Shown here piece after piece: positions 44,692 through 53,872 of a stretch of 64,000 nt of DNA. How positions within the stretch are numbered: the first letter of the stretch is position 1; the number at the start of each line of letters is the position of its first letter. The notes beneath the pieces are model-generated. The model did no database searches and had not been told where the DNA came from. It saw nothing but the letters and a program-made list of their open reading frames with translations. The DNA is taken from assembly GCF_000730625.1 (NCBI RefSeq), contig NZ_BBIT01000014.1:248001-312000 (forward strand), read 5' to 3'. This stretch comes from Pseudomonas oryzihabitans NBRC 102199. GTDB taxonomy: Bacteria; Pseudomonadota; Gammaproteobacteria; Pseudomonadales; Pseudomonadaceae. The position numbers and the translations under genes are program-made.

Positions 44692-44700
44692 TGCTATCAT
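44692..44700 (+). promoter_or_regulatory. Extended -10 promoter for lpxC
   Basis: TGCTATCAT combines the TGn extension with a good -10 hexamer (TATCAT). No convincing -35 is seen, as is common for extended -10 promoters. Transcription would start near 44707, giving a leader of about 43 bases. This would allow lpxC to be expressed apart from ftsZ. Confidence 0.5.
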
Positions 44701-44749
44701 CGCGACTTCGTTGAACACCATTCGCACCCTGCGACCGAGCGGCCCTGGC

Positions 44750-45664
44750 ATGATTAGACAACGCACCCTCAAGAACACCATTCGCGCCACTGGCGTTGGC
44801 CTGCATTCCGGGGAAAAGGTTTACCTGACCCTGAAGCCGGCGCCGGTCGACACGGGGATCGTGTTCCGTCGCACCGATCTCGATCCGGTCGTGGAAATCC
44901 CGGCCTGGGCCGAGAACGTGGGTGAAACCACCATGTCGACCAACCTGTTCAGCGACACCGGCGTCAAGGTCGGTACCGTTGAGCATCTGCTGTCTGCCAT
45001 GGCCGGTCTGGGTATCGACAATGCCTACGTCGAGCTGTCCGCGGTCGAAGTGCCGATCATGGACGGCAGTGCCGGTCCCTTCGTGTTCCTGATCCAGTCC
45101 GCCGGTCTGCAGGAACAGGAAGCGGCCAAGCAGTTCATCCGTATCAAGCGTGAAGTGACTGTCGTCGACGGTGACAAGCGCGCCACCTTCGTGCCCTTCG
45201 ACGGCTTCAAGGTGACCTTCGAAATAGATTTCGATCACCCGGTGGTCAACAACCGTACCCAGAAGGCCTCGGTGGACTTCTCGAGCACCTCCTTCCTCAA
45301 GGAAGTCAGCCGTGCCCGTACCTTCGGTTTCATGCGCGACCTGGAATTCTTGCGTTCGCACAACCTGGCCCTGGGCGGCAGCGTCGACAACGCCATCGTG
45401 GTGGACGAGAAGGGTGTGATCAACGAAGACGGTCTTCGTTACGAAGACGAATTCGTCAAGCACAAGATCCTCGACGCCATCGGCGACCTTTACCTGCTCG
45501 GCAAGAGCCTCATCGGCGAATTCCGCGGCTACAAGTCCGGTCATGCCATGAACAATCGCCTGCTGCGCGCGCTGCTGGCCGATCGTGATGCCTGGGAAGT
45601 GGTGACCTTCGAAGATTCCGGTCTGGCGCCGATTTCCTACATGAGACCTGCGGCTGCCGTCTGA
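44750..45664 (+). CDS. lpxC: UDP-3-O-acyl-GlcNAc deacetylase LpxC
   Basis: Zinc deacetylase of 304 residues, the committed step of lipid A synthesis. Zinc ligands His79 (VEHLLSAM), His238 and Asp242 ([10 protein letters not shown]), with catalytic His265 (SGHAMNN). One residue longer than P. aeruginosa LpxC because of a small change near residue 70. The ATG at 44750 gives the conserved MIRQRTLKN start. It ends the dcw cluster, with its own likely promoter and a strong terminator. Confidence 0.98.
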   Translation: MIRQRTLKNTIRATGVGLHSGEKVYLTLKPAPVDTGIVFRRTDLDPVVEIPAWAENVGETTMSTNLFSDTGVKVGTVEHLLSAMAGLGIDNAYVELSAVEVPIMDGSAGPFVFLIQSAGLQEQEAAKQFIRIKREVTVVDGDKRATFVPFDGFKVTFEIDFDHPVVNNRTQKASVDFSSTSFLKEVSRARTFGFMRDLEFLRSHNLALGGSVDNAIVVDEKGVINEDGLRYEDEFVKHKILDAIGDLYLLGKSLIGEFRGYKSGHAMNNRLLRALLADRDAWEVVTFEDSGLAPISYMRPAAAV

Positions 45665-45676
45665 GTCCGGTCCAAG

Positions 45677-45706
45677 AAAAAGCCCTGCATCCGCAGGGCT
45701 TTTTTT
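45677..45706. terminator. Intrinsic terminator after lpxC
   Basis: AGCCCTGC-ATCC-GCAGGGCT is followed by seven T and preceded by A4. It closes the dcw cluster and can also stop the convergent hopJ-like gene. Confidence 0.92.
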
Positions 45707-45723
45707 ATGGCCGCTGAAAAGGC

Positions 45724-46062
45724 CTAGCGACGCGCCAGGGGCTCGCCCTGGAAGCTCACTCCGGCCAGGCCGTGGGCGATAAGGGCACGGATGTTGGCGT
45801 GGTCGCTGCCCTCGGGGGTTTGCAAGACGCTGCGATAGTGCTCGCCGAAGGCCAGCAGGGCTTCCTGATCGCTCAGACCTTCGAGCTTGGCCAGGCCCAG
45901 GGTCTTGCAGGAGCCTTCGTTCTGGCCTGCGGCATTGTCCACCGCGCCGTTGCGAAAGGCGGTGGGCTGGTAGTGGTAGTGCTCGGCGACAAAGGCCAGG
46001 GTGTCGGCGAAGGCATGGTCGCCCTGGGCCAGGCGGGCGCGGAAGCTGGCGAGATCGCTCAT
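45724..46062 (-). CDS. HopJ-family protein
   Basis: Protein of 112 residues in the HopJ family. The pattern HYHYQPTAFRNGAVDN, GQNEGSCKTLG and DHANIRALIAHGL is characteristic. The family was named for a type III effector candidate but is widespread in non-pathogens, and no type III genes or hrp box are here, so a housekeeping role is more likely. Its start overlaps the stop of the DUF1244 gene as ATGA. Confidence 0.85.
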   Translation of the reverse strand: MSDLASFRARLAQGDHAFADTLAFVAEHYHYQPTAFRNGAVDNAAGQNEGSCKTLGLAKLEGLSDQEALLAFGEHYRSVLQTPEGSDHANIRALIAHGLAGVSFQGEPLARR

Positions 46063-46352
46063 TTGTTCTGCTGCTCCTGGAAGGCCGCGGCCTGGGCCGG
46101 CGAGGCCTCGGTTTGGTACTGGGCTTTCCAGTCGGCGTAGGGCATGCCGTAGACGGCCTCGCGGGCATCATCCAGGCTCAGCGCCAGGCCCTTGTCGTCG
46201 GCCGCGGCCTTGTACCACTTGGACAGGCAGTTGCGGCAGAAGCCGGACAGGTTCATCAGGTCGATGTTCTGCACGTCGGTGCGCTTGCGCAGGTGCTCGA
46301 CCAGGGTGCGGAAGGCGGCGGCCTCCAGTTCCAGGCGGTCTTGTTCGGTCAT
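46059..46352 (-). CDS. DUF1244 protein (97 aa)
   Basis: Small helical protein of the DUF1244 family. It contains VEHLRKRTDVQNIDLMNL followed by SGFCRNCLSKWY with a CxxC pair, and AREAVYGMPYADWK. The CxxC may bind metal, but only one pair is seen. It is coupled to hopJ downstream and lies 15 bases downstream of folM on the same strand. Function is not established. Confidence 0.85.
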   Translation of the reverse strand: MTEQDRLELEAAAFRTLVEHLRKRTDVQNIDLMNLSGFCRNCLSKWYKAAADDKGLALSLDDAREAVYGMPYADWKAQYQTEASPAQAAAFQEQQNK

Positions 46353-46367
46353 GGCTGATTCCTCTTG

Positions 46368-47066
46368 CTAGCGGCGGCCGTGGCGCAGGTGGCGCCCGCC
46401 GTTGACGGTAAAGGTGCTGCCGGTGGCGTACTGGGTCGACAGCAGATAGAGCACGGTATCGACGATGGGATCGGCGCCGGGTTCGAAATCCAGCAGCGCC
46501 TTTTCCAGGGTCGCCTGGCGATAGGCCTCGTCGGCGCCCTCCTTGAAGATCAGCAGGCCCGGCGCGATGGTGTTGACCCGGACGGTGGGCGCCAGGGCCT
46601 CGGCAAAGGACAGGGTCAGGTTGTGCAGGGCGGCCTTGGTGGCGGCGTAACCGATGTGGTTGCGGCTGCCGCGGGTGGCGCTGTCGTCGCCGATATGGAT
46701 GATGTCGGCCCGGGGCGCGGCCAGCAGCAGGTCCTGCAGGCCCAGGTTGAGGTGGTAGGGCGCTTCCAGGTGCAGGCGATAGAGCAGCCGCAGATTATCC
46801 AGGCCGTCTTCGGCCCAGACCGAGGCGTTGTGCACGATGCCGCGTAGCGCCGGATGGCGTTCATGCAGCTGCTGCAGCAGGATGTCGCGCTGCGCCTCTT
46901 CCGCCAGATCGACCTGATAGGCCTCGATCTCCAGCTCACGCAAGGGACCGGGATCGTCGCGATAGACGGCGATGACGGGTTGGCCCTCCGCCAGCAGCCG
47001 GCGGGTCAAGGCGAGACCGACACGGCGATTGGCGCCGGTGACCAGAAGGGGAAGGGTTGCGGACAT
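46368..47066 (-). CDS. folM: Dihydromonapterin reductase FolM
   Basis: Short-chain dehydrogenase of 232 residues that reduces dihydromonapterin (and dihydrofolate) with NADPH. TGANRRVGLA replaces the usual TGxxxGIG loop, typical of FolM and pteridine reductases, and the catalytic Tyr and Lys are in GYAATKAAL. In Pseudomonas, FolM makes the tetrahydromonapterin cofactor of phenylalanine hydroxylase. It heads the folM-DUF1244-hopJ cluster. Confidence 0.9.
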   Translation of the reverse strand: MSATLPLLVTGANRRVGLALTRRLLAEGQPVIAVYRDDPGPLRELEIEAYQVDLAEEAQRDILLQQLHERHPALRGIVHNASVWAEDGLDNLRLLYRLHLEAPYHLNLGLQDLLLAAPRADIIHIGDDSATRGSRNHIGYAATKAALHNLTLSFAEALAPTVRVNTIAPGLLIFKEGADEAYRQATLEKALLDFEPGADPIVDTVLYLLSTQYATGSTFTVNGGRHLRHGRR

Positions 47067-47162
47067 GAGGGTACCCGATCCTGATGAACGAGGCGGCCAG
47101 AGGGCTGGCCGCCGCTATTGTACGCATTCGACGCGTCAGGATGCAGGCCGATCCGTGCGGGC

Positions 47163-47720
47163 CTAGCGGGCGCTGCCTCGCCAGTCGTTGGCCCGCGAGG
47201 CGTTGTGCAGCCAGCCCTTCAGCACCCGGGTGATCAGCGGGATGAAGACGCAGACCATCACCGGGGTAAGGATCAGGGTGCTCAGCAGGATGCGTGGCAG
47301 CAACGGCAGATGGGCCAGGTAATCGCCGAAGGCGGCATTGAACAGCAGCGAAATGGGAAAGAACGCCAGCCAGACCGCGATGCTCTGCTTCCAGCGCGGT
47401 GGCGGCTGCAGGCCGGCGCCGAACCAGTCGTCCATGCCTTGGGCGCGCCGTGCCAGGGGCGCTTCGAACAGGCCCTGGCCACGCTCCAGCCAGAGGCGCC
47501 GCGTGTCAGAGTGTTCCCAGGCGTCGAGGGTCTGGGGGCAGGCGAAGCGAAAGACGATCTGCACCAGGTTGTCGCCTGGAGGCGGGGTCAGAACCCCCGA
47601 ACCGAGATAGCCGGGATGCCCGGTGGCCAGGGCTTCGCCTTCGCGCAGCCAGACCAGAAAGGCGTCGTATTGGCCAGCCGCGACGCGCCGCGCGACCATG
47701 AGGGTAACAGGCTGATTCAT
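47163..47720 (-). CDS. ABM-domain protein with C-terminal membrane segments
   Basis: Protein of 185 residues. The N-terminal half (about 1-100) is an antibiotic-biosynthesis-monooxygenase-like ferredoxin fold: VTLMVARRVAAGQYDAFLVW and LVQIVFRF. The second half has two membrane helices (WKQSIAVWLAFFPISLLF near residues 110-127 and RILLSTLILTPVMVCVFIPL near 143-162). This fused layout occurs in a known group of uncharacterised proteins. No heme or metal site is visible. Confidence 0.8.
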   Translation of the reverse strand: MNQPVTLMVARRVAAGQYDAFLVWLREGEALATGHPGYLGSGVLTPPPGDNLVQIVFRFACPQTLDAWEHSDTRRLWLERGQGLFEAPLARRAQGMDDWFGAGLQPPPRWKQSIAVWLAFFPISLLFNAAFGDYLAHLPLLPRILLSTLILTPVMVCVFIPLITRVLKGWLHNASRANDWRGSAR

Positions 47721-47940
47721 GCTCTAACTCCGGGCGATCGGGCCGGATAGGCCGGATGCCGTCACGCCGCCGGGTAGGCGGACAGGTGGCGAAGACGCCT
47801 GGGGTAGCAGGCGGCGCTAGCATAACAAGCCTTGAGACCCTTGGCTGCAGCCGGGGTTGCCAGCGGAGTCGTCTTGCTGACGGAGCGCCAAGCCGGGCCG
47901 CGCCAGGCATACTGGGCGGGATTCCACGCAAGAGGTCCGT

Positions 47941-48390
47941 ATGAAAGTCGCACTGTTGAATGGCTCGGTCTATGGCACTGCCGAAGATATCGCCCGTCAG
48001 GTGAAGGCGCGCCTGAGCGCGGCAGGCCATGAGGTCTGGCACCAGCCCAATGCCGATCTCGCCAGCCTGGAGGCCTTCGCGCCCGAGGCCCTGCTGGCTA
48101 TCACCTCCACCACCGGCATGGGCGAATTGCCGGCCAACCTGGAATCCCTGTATTTCCAGCTGCGCGATCGGCTGCCGCCCTGGTCCGGACGACCCGGCGC
48201 CGTGCTGGCCCTGGGTGATTCCAGCTATGGCGACACCTATTGCGGCGGCGGCGAGCTGATGCAGGAATTGTTCGCCGAACTGGGGCTGCGCGAAGTGCTG
48301 CCCATGCTGCGCATCGATGCCAGTGAAACGGTCACGCCGGACGAAGACGCCGAGCGCTGGGTCGCCGAGGTCATCGCCGCCCTGGGCTGA
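47941..48390 (+). CDS. Flavodoxin-like protein, MioC type
   Basis: FMN-binding protein of 149 residues. The phosphate loop is SVYGTAED (9-16), followed by STTGMGELPANLE and LGDSSYGDTYCGGG, the flavin loops of the flavodoxin/MioC group. In P. aeruginosa a similar gene also lies near folM. Likely a low-potential electron donor, partner unknown. Confidence 0.9.
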   Translation: MKVALLNGSVYGTAEDIARQVKARLSAAGHEVWHQPNADLASLEAFAPEALLAITSTTGMGELPANLESLYFQLRDRLPPWSGRPGAVLALGDSSYGDTYCGGGELMQELFAELGLREVLPMLRIDASETVTPDEDAERWVAEVIAALG

Positions 48391-48513
48391 TCTTGCCCCG
48401 GCAGCAACGCTGCTTTACCCGCGCGGAGCGCGCCGCCGGGCCCGGTTCGCTGTCCTCGCCCCCTCAGCCTCGGTATCCTTGGCGCCTGTCGAGGATTTGA
48501 GAAGGAGCCCTGG

Positions 48514-48885
48514 GTGAATAGATATCTGCGCCTGGCTCTGGAGCTGTGCGGATTGGGCGCGCTGTGGGGTGTGGGTACCTGGCTGGCCACCTATTTCGCC
48601 TTGCCGGTACCAGGCGGGGTGGTGGGGCTGGCCATGCTGCTGGTGCTGCTGGCCGCGCGCATCGTCGAGCCCGAGTGGTTGCAGGGCGGTGTGCGCCTGC
48701 TGCTGGGAGAAATGCTGCTGTTCTTCATTCCCGCGCTGCTGAGTCTGCTCGACTACGGTCCGTTGCTGCGGCAAGAGGGTGTGCGCATCCTGCTGGCCAT
48801 CCTGCTCAGCACCGTGCTGACCATGGTCGCGACCGCCCTTACCGTGGACTGGATGTTTCGCCGGCGAGGGCGTCGCGATGCTTGA
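48514..48885 (+). CDS. lrgA: LrgA/CidA-family membrane protein
   Basis: Holin-like inner-membrane protein of 123 residues with four helices. PVPGGVVGLAMLLVLL and GEMLLFFIPALLSLL are family hallmarks. LrgA and LrgB proteins modulate murein hydrolase export and cell death, and some transport small metabolites such as pyruvate or glycolate. The GTG start follows GAAGGAG. It overlaps lrgB by eight bases. Confidence 0.9.
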   Translation: MNRYLRLALELCGLGALWGVGTWLATYFALPVPGGVVGLAMLLVLLAARIVEPEWLQGGVRLLLGEMLLFFIPALLSLLDYGPLLRQEGVRILLAILLSTVLTMVATALTVDWMFRRRGRRDA

Positions 48886-49567
48886 TCTGCCCGGACTCTT
48901 CTGGCTGCTGCTGACGGTGGCGGGCTATGGGGTGAGTCGGCTGCTCTATGCCCGGCTGCGCTGGTATGTGGTCAGTCCGATCATCTTCGTCACGGTGCTG
49001 CTCTATGCCGCCACCCTCTGGCAGCAGGTGAGCTATGCCGAGTACGCCCACTACAGCCACTGGCTGATCACCCTGCTGGGGCCGGCGACGGTGGCCTTCG
49101 CCGTGCCGATCTGGCAGCAGAGACGCCTGCTGGCGCGCTACTGGCAGGCGTTGCTGGCCGGCCTCTGCGTCGGCAGTGGCGTGGCCATTGGCAGTTCCTG
49201 GTTGCTGGCCCGGCTGCTGCTGCTCGATGACCGGGTGCTGCTGTCCATGCTGCCGCGCTCCATCAGTACTCCCTTTGCCATGCCGATGTCCGCCACCGTG
49301 GGGGGCGTCCCCGAGCTGACCGCGGCTTTCGTGATGATCACCGGCCTGGGGGGCGCCATCCTCGGCAGTCTGCTGATCAAGCTGCTGCCGCTCAAGTCTG
49401 CCCTGGCCCGCGGTGCCCTGTTCGGCATGGGCGCCCACGGCGTAGGGACCAGCAAGGCCTACGAGGTCGGCCTGGAGGAGGGCACCGTGGCTGGCCTGGT
49501 CATGGTGCTGGCCGGCCTGAGCAATCTGCTCGGCGCCCAGCTGGTCCTCTGGCTGCTGCACCGCTAG
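48878..49567 (+). CDS. lrgB: LrgB/CidB-family membrane protein
   Basis: Partner of LrgA, 229 residues with about seven helices. SISTPFAMPMSATVGGVPELTAAFV and ARGALFGMGAHGVGTSKA (each shown here only as family landmarks) are strongly conserved. Its stop shares the palindrome CTAG with that of the convergent SirB1-like gene. Together with LrgA it would form an antiholin or metabolite channel. Confidence 0.92.
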   Translation: MLDLPGLFWLLLTVAGYGVSRLLYARLRWYVVSPIIFVTVLLYAATLWQQVSYAEYAHYSHWLITLLGPATVAFAVPIWQQRRLLARYWQALLAGLCVGSGVAIGSSWLLARLLLLDDRVLLSMLPRSISTPFAMPMSATVGGVPELTAAFVMITGLGGAILGSLLIKLLPLKSALARGALFGMGAHGVGTSKAYEVGLEEGTVAGLVMVLAGLSNLLGAQLVLWLLHR

Positions 49568-50370
49568 TGCAGGGTGGCGGACGGCGCGCCCAGTTGCGCC
49601 AGCCTCCGCCGCACCTGCTCGCGTTCGGCATCGTCTTCGCTGATCAGCAGGGCGTGCTGCAGGTCGTAGCGCTCGGCCTGGGGGCAGTCGAGCTGGCGGT
49701 ACAGATCGGCGCGCGCCAGGTGATCGATGACTCCGACCGTGCCCAGCTCGATGACCCGCTGGGCATCCTTGAGCGCGGCCAGCGGCTGGTCGCCCTGGCG
49801 ATGCAATTCCCGCAGATTGCGCGAGAGTCGCTGCATCATCTGCCGCGGACCGAGGGGCGCCAGATAGCTGGCCTGCAGTTGCGCGTTGGGCCCGAACTGA
49901 TCCACCAGCAGTTGGCGGCAGTCGTTCATGTACAGGCGACGACCGCCGAAGGGTTCGAGCAGATGATCCGCGCCCGGCACGCGCAAGAGGAAATGTCCGG
50001 GAAAGCCGATGCCCTGGAGGTCGATCTCCAGGCGCCGGGCCAGTTCCAGAGCCACCAGGGCGATCGACAGCGGCTGGCCGCGTCGCCGCGCCAGGACCTC
50101 GTCGAGCAGGGCAGCCGTAGGGTTCAGGGGCCACTCGGCCGCGCGAAAACCGGCATCGCACAGCTGCCGCAACAAGGCCTGGGCCCGCTCGGCGTGACTG
50201 GCATCGTTATCCAGGCTGGCGACCAGGCGCAGTGCCAGGTCGTCTAGCGAGTGCAACAGGGCCGGGGGATTGATCTGTTCGTGGTGTTCGGCCGCGATCC
50301 ACAGAGCGGCTTCCAGCAGCCGGGGATCGGGCCGGTCCAGGCAGGCGAGGCAGGAAAGACGCGCGTCCAC
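49564..50370 (-). CDS. SirB1-family protein
   Basis: Protein of 268 residues. The N-terminal two thirds is the transglutaminase-like SirB1 domain, with RRGQPLSIALVALELARRL and GFPGHFLLR; the usual catalytic Cys position is serine-alanine here, as in other SirB1 proteins that are probably not enzymes. The C-terminal third has TPR-like helices (RADLYRQLDCPQAERYDLQH). Function is unknown; the name comes from an old link to Salmonella invasion control. Confidence 0.82.
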   Translation of the reverse strand: MDARLSCLACLDRPDPRLLEAALWIAAEHHEQINPPALLHSLDDLALRLVASLDNDASHAERAQALLRQLCDAGFRAAEWPLNPTAALLDEVLARRRGQPLSIALVALELARRLEIDLQGIGFPGHFLLRVPGADHLLEPFGGRRLYMNDCRQLLVDQFGPNAQLQASYLAPLGPRQMMQRLSRNLRELHRQGDQPLAALKDAQRVIELGTVGVIDHLARADLYRQLDCPQAERYDLQHALLISEDDAEREQVRRRLAQLGAPSATLH

Positions 50371-50576
50371 GGTAGACTCCAGAGCCCTCGCGGGCTTTTC
50401 CTCAGGTTTTAGCCTGCCAGCGCCGGGCCGTCCAGTCTGCGACAGTTGCGCACTGGCCGACGGTCCGGCTTCTCGCTATAAGAGCGACTGACGCCAGGGC
50501 AACCTCGAGAACGGGATTCCGGCATGGATCTATCTTCGAGTGGAGGTCTTCACTCTTGCGGAGGGAGCAGCACGCC

Positions 50577-51050
50577 ATGAAATGGGCAGACAACGGTCGC
50601 AAACGCATGCACGACGGGGCGAACTCCCTCGGCAACCTGCTGGTGGAAGGCTTCCACTACTTCGGCCTGTTCGCCATTGGCGCGGCCACGGCCTGGGCCT
50701 CGGTGCTGGCCTTCCTCGGCATGCTCGACAAGGGCCAGGCGAGCATCGATGACATCCTGCTGCTCTTCATCTACCTGGAGCTGGGTGCCATGGTCGGCAT
50801 CTACTTCAAGACCAACCACCTGCCGATCCGCTTCCTGCTTTATATCGCCATCACCGCCCTGACCCGCTACCTGATCGGTGACGTCTCTCATCATCGGCCG
50901 CCGGATGTCGGGCTGCTGTATCTCTGCGGCGGGATCTTCCTGCTATCGCTTGCGGTGCTGGCGGTCCGCGTCGCCTCGAACAGGTTTCCTTCCAGCAGGG
51001 CGCTGGATGCGGCGGGTGATGTGGTGGGCGAGGGCGCGGGCGACAAGTAG
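50577..51050 (+). CDS. psiE: PsiE-type phosphate-starvation-inducible membrane protein
   Basis: Inner-membrane protein of 157 residues with four helices and the PsiE motif HLPIRFLLYIAITALTRYLI. The ATG at 50577 follows GGAGGGA. No Pho box (two CTGTCAT-like repeats) could be seen upstream, so phosphate control is not supported by this sequence. The C-terminal tail is acidic. Confidence 0.85.
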   Translation: MKWADNGRKRMHDGANSLGNLLVEGFHYFGLFAIGAATAWASVLAFLGMLDKGQASIDDILLLFIYLELGAMVGIYFKTNHLPIRFLLYIAITALTRYLIGDVSHHRPPDVGLLYLCGGIFLLSLAVLAVRVASNRFPSSRALDAAGDVVGEGAGDK

Positions 51051-51132
51051 CCCGCGGCACCGCTATCCGCTGCGTTCCCGGCAGCGCAGCTGGCCAGGCC
51101 AGGCGCTGCCGGGATGACCCGCTGGCGGGTGC

Positions 51133-53748
51133 CTAGCGGTCCAGCGGCGCCAGCAACTGGGCCAGGTCGCTTTCGGTCAGGCGCCAGTCGCCGCTGTTCT
51201 CGCTGAGAATGCCGGCGCTCAGGCGCGCCTTTTCCTGCTGCAGCTGCTGGATGCGTTCTTCCAGGGTGCCGCGGGCGATCAGCTTGTAGACGAACACCGG
51301 GCGATCCTGGCCGATGCGATAGGCGCGATCGCTGGCCTGCTGCTCGGCGGCCGGATTCCACCAGGGATCGAAGTGGATCACGGTGTCGGCCGCCGTCAGG
51401 TTGAGACCGCTGCCGCCGGCCTTGAGGCTGAGCAGGAACACCGGCACCTCGCCGTTCTGGAAACGCTGCACCGGGGTGCGCCGATCCCGGGTTTCGCCGG
51501 TCAGGGTGACGTACGGGATACCACGCTGATCGAGATCGGCGGCGATGAGATCGAGCATGCTGGTGAACTGGGAGAACACCAGGACCCGGCTGCCGCCAGG
51601 GAGCAGGGCGTCGAGGCGCTCGTTCAGCGCCGCCAGTTTCGCCGAGGGCTTGGCCACGCTGGCGTCTTCGTTGGGTACCAGGCGCAGGTCGCAGCAGACC
51701 TGGCGCAGACGCAGCAGGGCATCCAGGATCAGCAGCTGGCTGCGACCGATGCCCTGACGGGCGATCTCGGCGCGGACGCGCTCGTCCAGCAGCAGGCGCA
51801 GGTCTTCGTAGCGTTCGCGTTGCGCCGCGCTGAGTTCGACCAGCTGGACGATCTCGGTCTTGGGCGGCAATTCGCTGGCGACCCGCTGCTTGGTGCGGCG
51901 CAGCATGAAGGGGCGGACCCGTGCCTTGAGCGCCGCCAGGCGCTGCACATCGCCTTCGCGCTCCACGGGGATGCGATAGGCCTGCTTGAAGCCTTTCTCG
52001 TCGCCCAGCCAGCCGGGCATCAGGAAGTGGAATTGCGACCAGAGTTCGCCCAGGTGATTTTCCAGCGGCGTGCCGGTCAGGCAGAGGCGATGGCGGGCGC
52101 GCAGGTGGCGCGCCGCCTGGGCGGCCTTGGTGGCGGCATTCTTGATCGACTGGGCTTCGTCGAGCACCTGCAGGTGGAAGTCGTAGCCGGCCAGGCGCTC
52201 GGCGTCACGGGGCAGCAGGGCATAGGTGGTGAGCACCACATCGTGTTCCGGAATCCGCTCGAAGCGACTGCTGCGGGCGCTGCCCTGCAGGGTCAGCACG
52301 CGCAGGCCGGGAGCGAAGCGGGCGATCTCGTCCTGCCAGTTAGGGATCAGGCTGGTGGGCATGACGATCAGCGCCGGCGCGGTCAGGCGACCGGCCGCCT
52401 GCTCGACGAGGATGTGCGCCAGGGTCTGCAGCGTCTTGCCCAGGCCCATGTCGTCGGCCAGGATGCCGCCCACGTCCAGTTCCCGCAGCGCCTGCAGCCA
52501 GGCCACGCCGTCGCGCTGATAGGGCCGCAATTCGGCGTGCAGGGTGTCCGGCAGGACCACCGGCTCGGCGGCATAGCTGCGCAGGCGTTCGGCAAAGTTG
52601 CGTAGGCGCTCGCCGCCTTCCCACTCCAGCGGCAGGCGTTCGTCCAGCTCGGCCAGGCGCGCGGCGTCCAGGCGCGGCAGGCGCAGCGCACGATCCTGGG
52701 TGAGGCGATCGGTGGCATAGAGTTCACCGAGGATCTGCAGGATCGGCTTGAGCCGCCCCAGAGGCACGGCGACCCGTTGCACCCGGCCCTGCTGGCCGGC
52801 CAGGCGCGGCGGCTCGATACGCAAGAGCACGGGTTCGTCGTCGGCGCGCTTGGCCAGCATCGCCGGTTCGTACTGGGAGGGCTCGCGCCGTATGGCGTCG
52901 ATCAGCAGCGGGATCAGGCTGACGCGGCGCTGGCCCAGGCGGATGCCCAGTTCGACGTCGAACTGGCCGCTCGCGGCGGTCGCGTCCTGCACCTCTTCGA
53001 GGTGACCGTACCAGCCTTCCACCGGTGTCAGGTCGAAGGTGAATTCGGGATGGGCCTCGATCTGCCAGCCGGCTTCGCGCAGACCGGGGATGACCTGCTG
53101 TACGAATCTGAGCCAGGCGGGGTCGTCCGGCAGCTCGAACATCTCGCCACTGTCGTCGGGCAGCGCGGCGCTGCGCCGGGTCGCCAGGCGCAGACCGTGG
53201 TCGAGCAGCGTCTGCCGCCAGCGTTGTTCGGCCGGCAGCTGGCGCGCGGGATAGTCGGCTTCCGGGGTGCGCGGCGGCGCGCCGAACAGGCGCCGCGAGC
53301 CATAGGCGAAGGCCAGGGCGGCGCGATGGCGTACCGTGGGTCTCATCTTGCCGATGTGGCGGTCGTAATCGATCTGGGTATGGCTGCCAAGGGTCAGGAC
53401 CGGGCGAGGCAGCTCCGGATGGGCGACCGGCGTGGCCGGCAGGGCGGCCTCGCTGCGTTGCAGCCGCTCGAGTTCGATGAGGGCGGCGGCGGCATGCTTG
53501 CAGTTGCGGCCGACCGGGCAGGTGCAGCGGGCGTCGACCCGCCAGGCGGTCTCGCCCGCGCGCAGGCTGATCGCCTGCCGATAGGCCGGTCCGGCCGGGC
53601 TGTGGCACTCGGCATAGAGCTGACCCTTGGCGGCCGAGCGCAGCTGCACCAGGCCGTCGAGCGCCAGCCGCCGGCCGCGCTCGTAGTTGCGCTCCGTGAA
53701 GGCGCCTTTCCAGTCCTGCCACTTGAGCCGTTCGAAACGTAACGCCAT
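51133..53748 (-). CDS. SWIM-zinc-finger SNF2-family helicase
   Basis: ATP-dependent DNA translocase of 871 residues. The N-terminus has a SWIM zinc finger, Cys75-x-Cys77-x5-Cys83-x-His85 (CTCPVGRNCKH). The SNF2 motor begins near residue 410: motif I DDMGLGKT, motif II LDEAQSIKN, and helicase C motifs QFTSMLD and QASDRAYRIGQ. The long middle part (about 120-400) is family-specific. Bacterial members are thought to remodel protein-DNA or RNA polymerase complexes; this one has no characterised target. Confidence 0.92.
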   Translation of the reverse strand: MALRFERLKWQDWKGAFTERNYERGRRLALDGLVQLRSAAKGQLYAECHSPAGPAYRQAISLRAGETAWRVDARCTCPVGRNCKHAAAALIELERLQRSEAALPATPVAHPELPRPVLTLGSHTQIDYDRHIGKMRPTVRHRAALAFAYGSRRLFGAPPRTPEADYPARQLPAEQRWRQTLLDHGLRLATRRSAALPDDSGEMFELPDDPAWLRFVQQVIPGLREAGWQIEAHPEFTFDLTPVEGWYGHLEEVQDATAASGQFDVELGIRLGQRRVSLIPLLIDAIRREPSQYEPAMLAKRADDEPVLLRIEPPRLAGQQGRVQRVAVPLGRLKPILQILGELYATDRLTQDRALRLPRLDAARLAELDERLPLEWEGGERLRNFAERLRSYAAEPVVLPDTLHAELRPYQRDGVAWLQALRELDVGGILADDMGLGKTLQTLAHILVEQAAGRLTAPALIVMPTSLIPNWQDEIARFAPGLRVLTLQGSARSSRFERIPEHDVVLTTYALLPRDAERLAGYDFHLQVLDEAQSIKNAATKAAQAARHLRARHRLCLTGTPLENHLGELWSQFHFLMPGWLGDEKGFKQAYRIPVEREGDVQRLAALKARVRPFMLRRTKQRVASELPPKTEIVQLVELSAAQRERYEDLRLLLDERVRAEIARQGIGRSQLLILDALLRLRQVCCDLRLVPNEDASVAKPSAKLAALNERLDALLPGGSRVLVFSQFTSMLDLIAADLDQRGIPYVTLTGETRDRRTPVQRFQNGEVPVFLLSLKAGGSGLNLTAADTVIHFDPWWNPAAEQQASDRAYRIGQDRPVFVYKLIARGTLEERIQQLQQEKARLSAGILSENSGDWRLTESDLAQLLAPLDR

Positions 53749-53817
53749 CGTTCACCCAGGCTGTTCGTACCAAACCGGCTATTCTGCCACAGTCCGCCAG
53801 GCGCCCGCCGGACTCCC

Positions 53818-53845
53818 TTGACCTATGTGAGAATGAGAATATAGT
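53818..53845 (+). promoter_or_regulatory. Predicted promoter for the 56-aa gene
   Basis: TTGACC (53818-53823) and TATAGT (53840-53845) are 16 bases apart. Tandem GAGAAT hexamers (53829-53840) fill the spacer and weakly resemble half of a Fur box. Confidence 0.5.
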
Positions 53846-53872
53846 GCATTTAAATGGGTAGGGAGCGAGACG

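Noticed and set aside
53829-53847. Full Fur box upstream of the 56-aa gene
   Set aside because: Only the first two hexamers resemble the consensus; the third does not match, so it is mentioned only as a weak resemblance.
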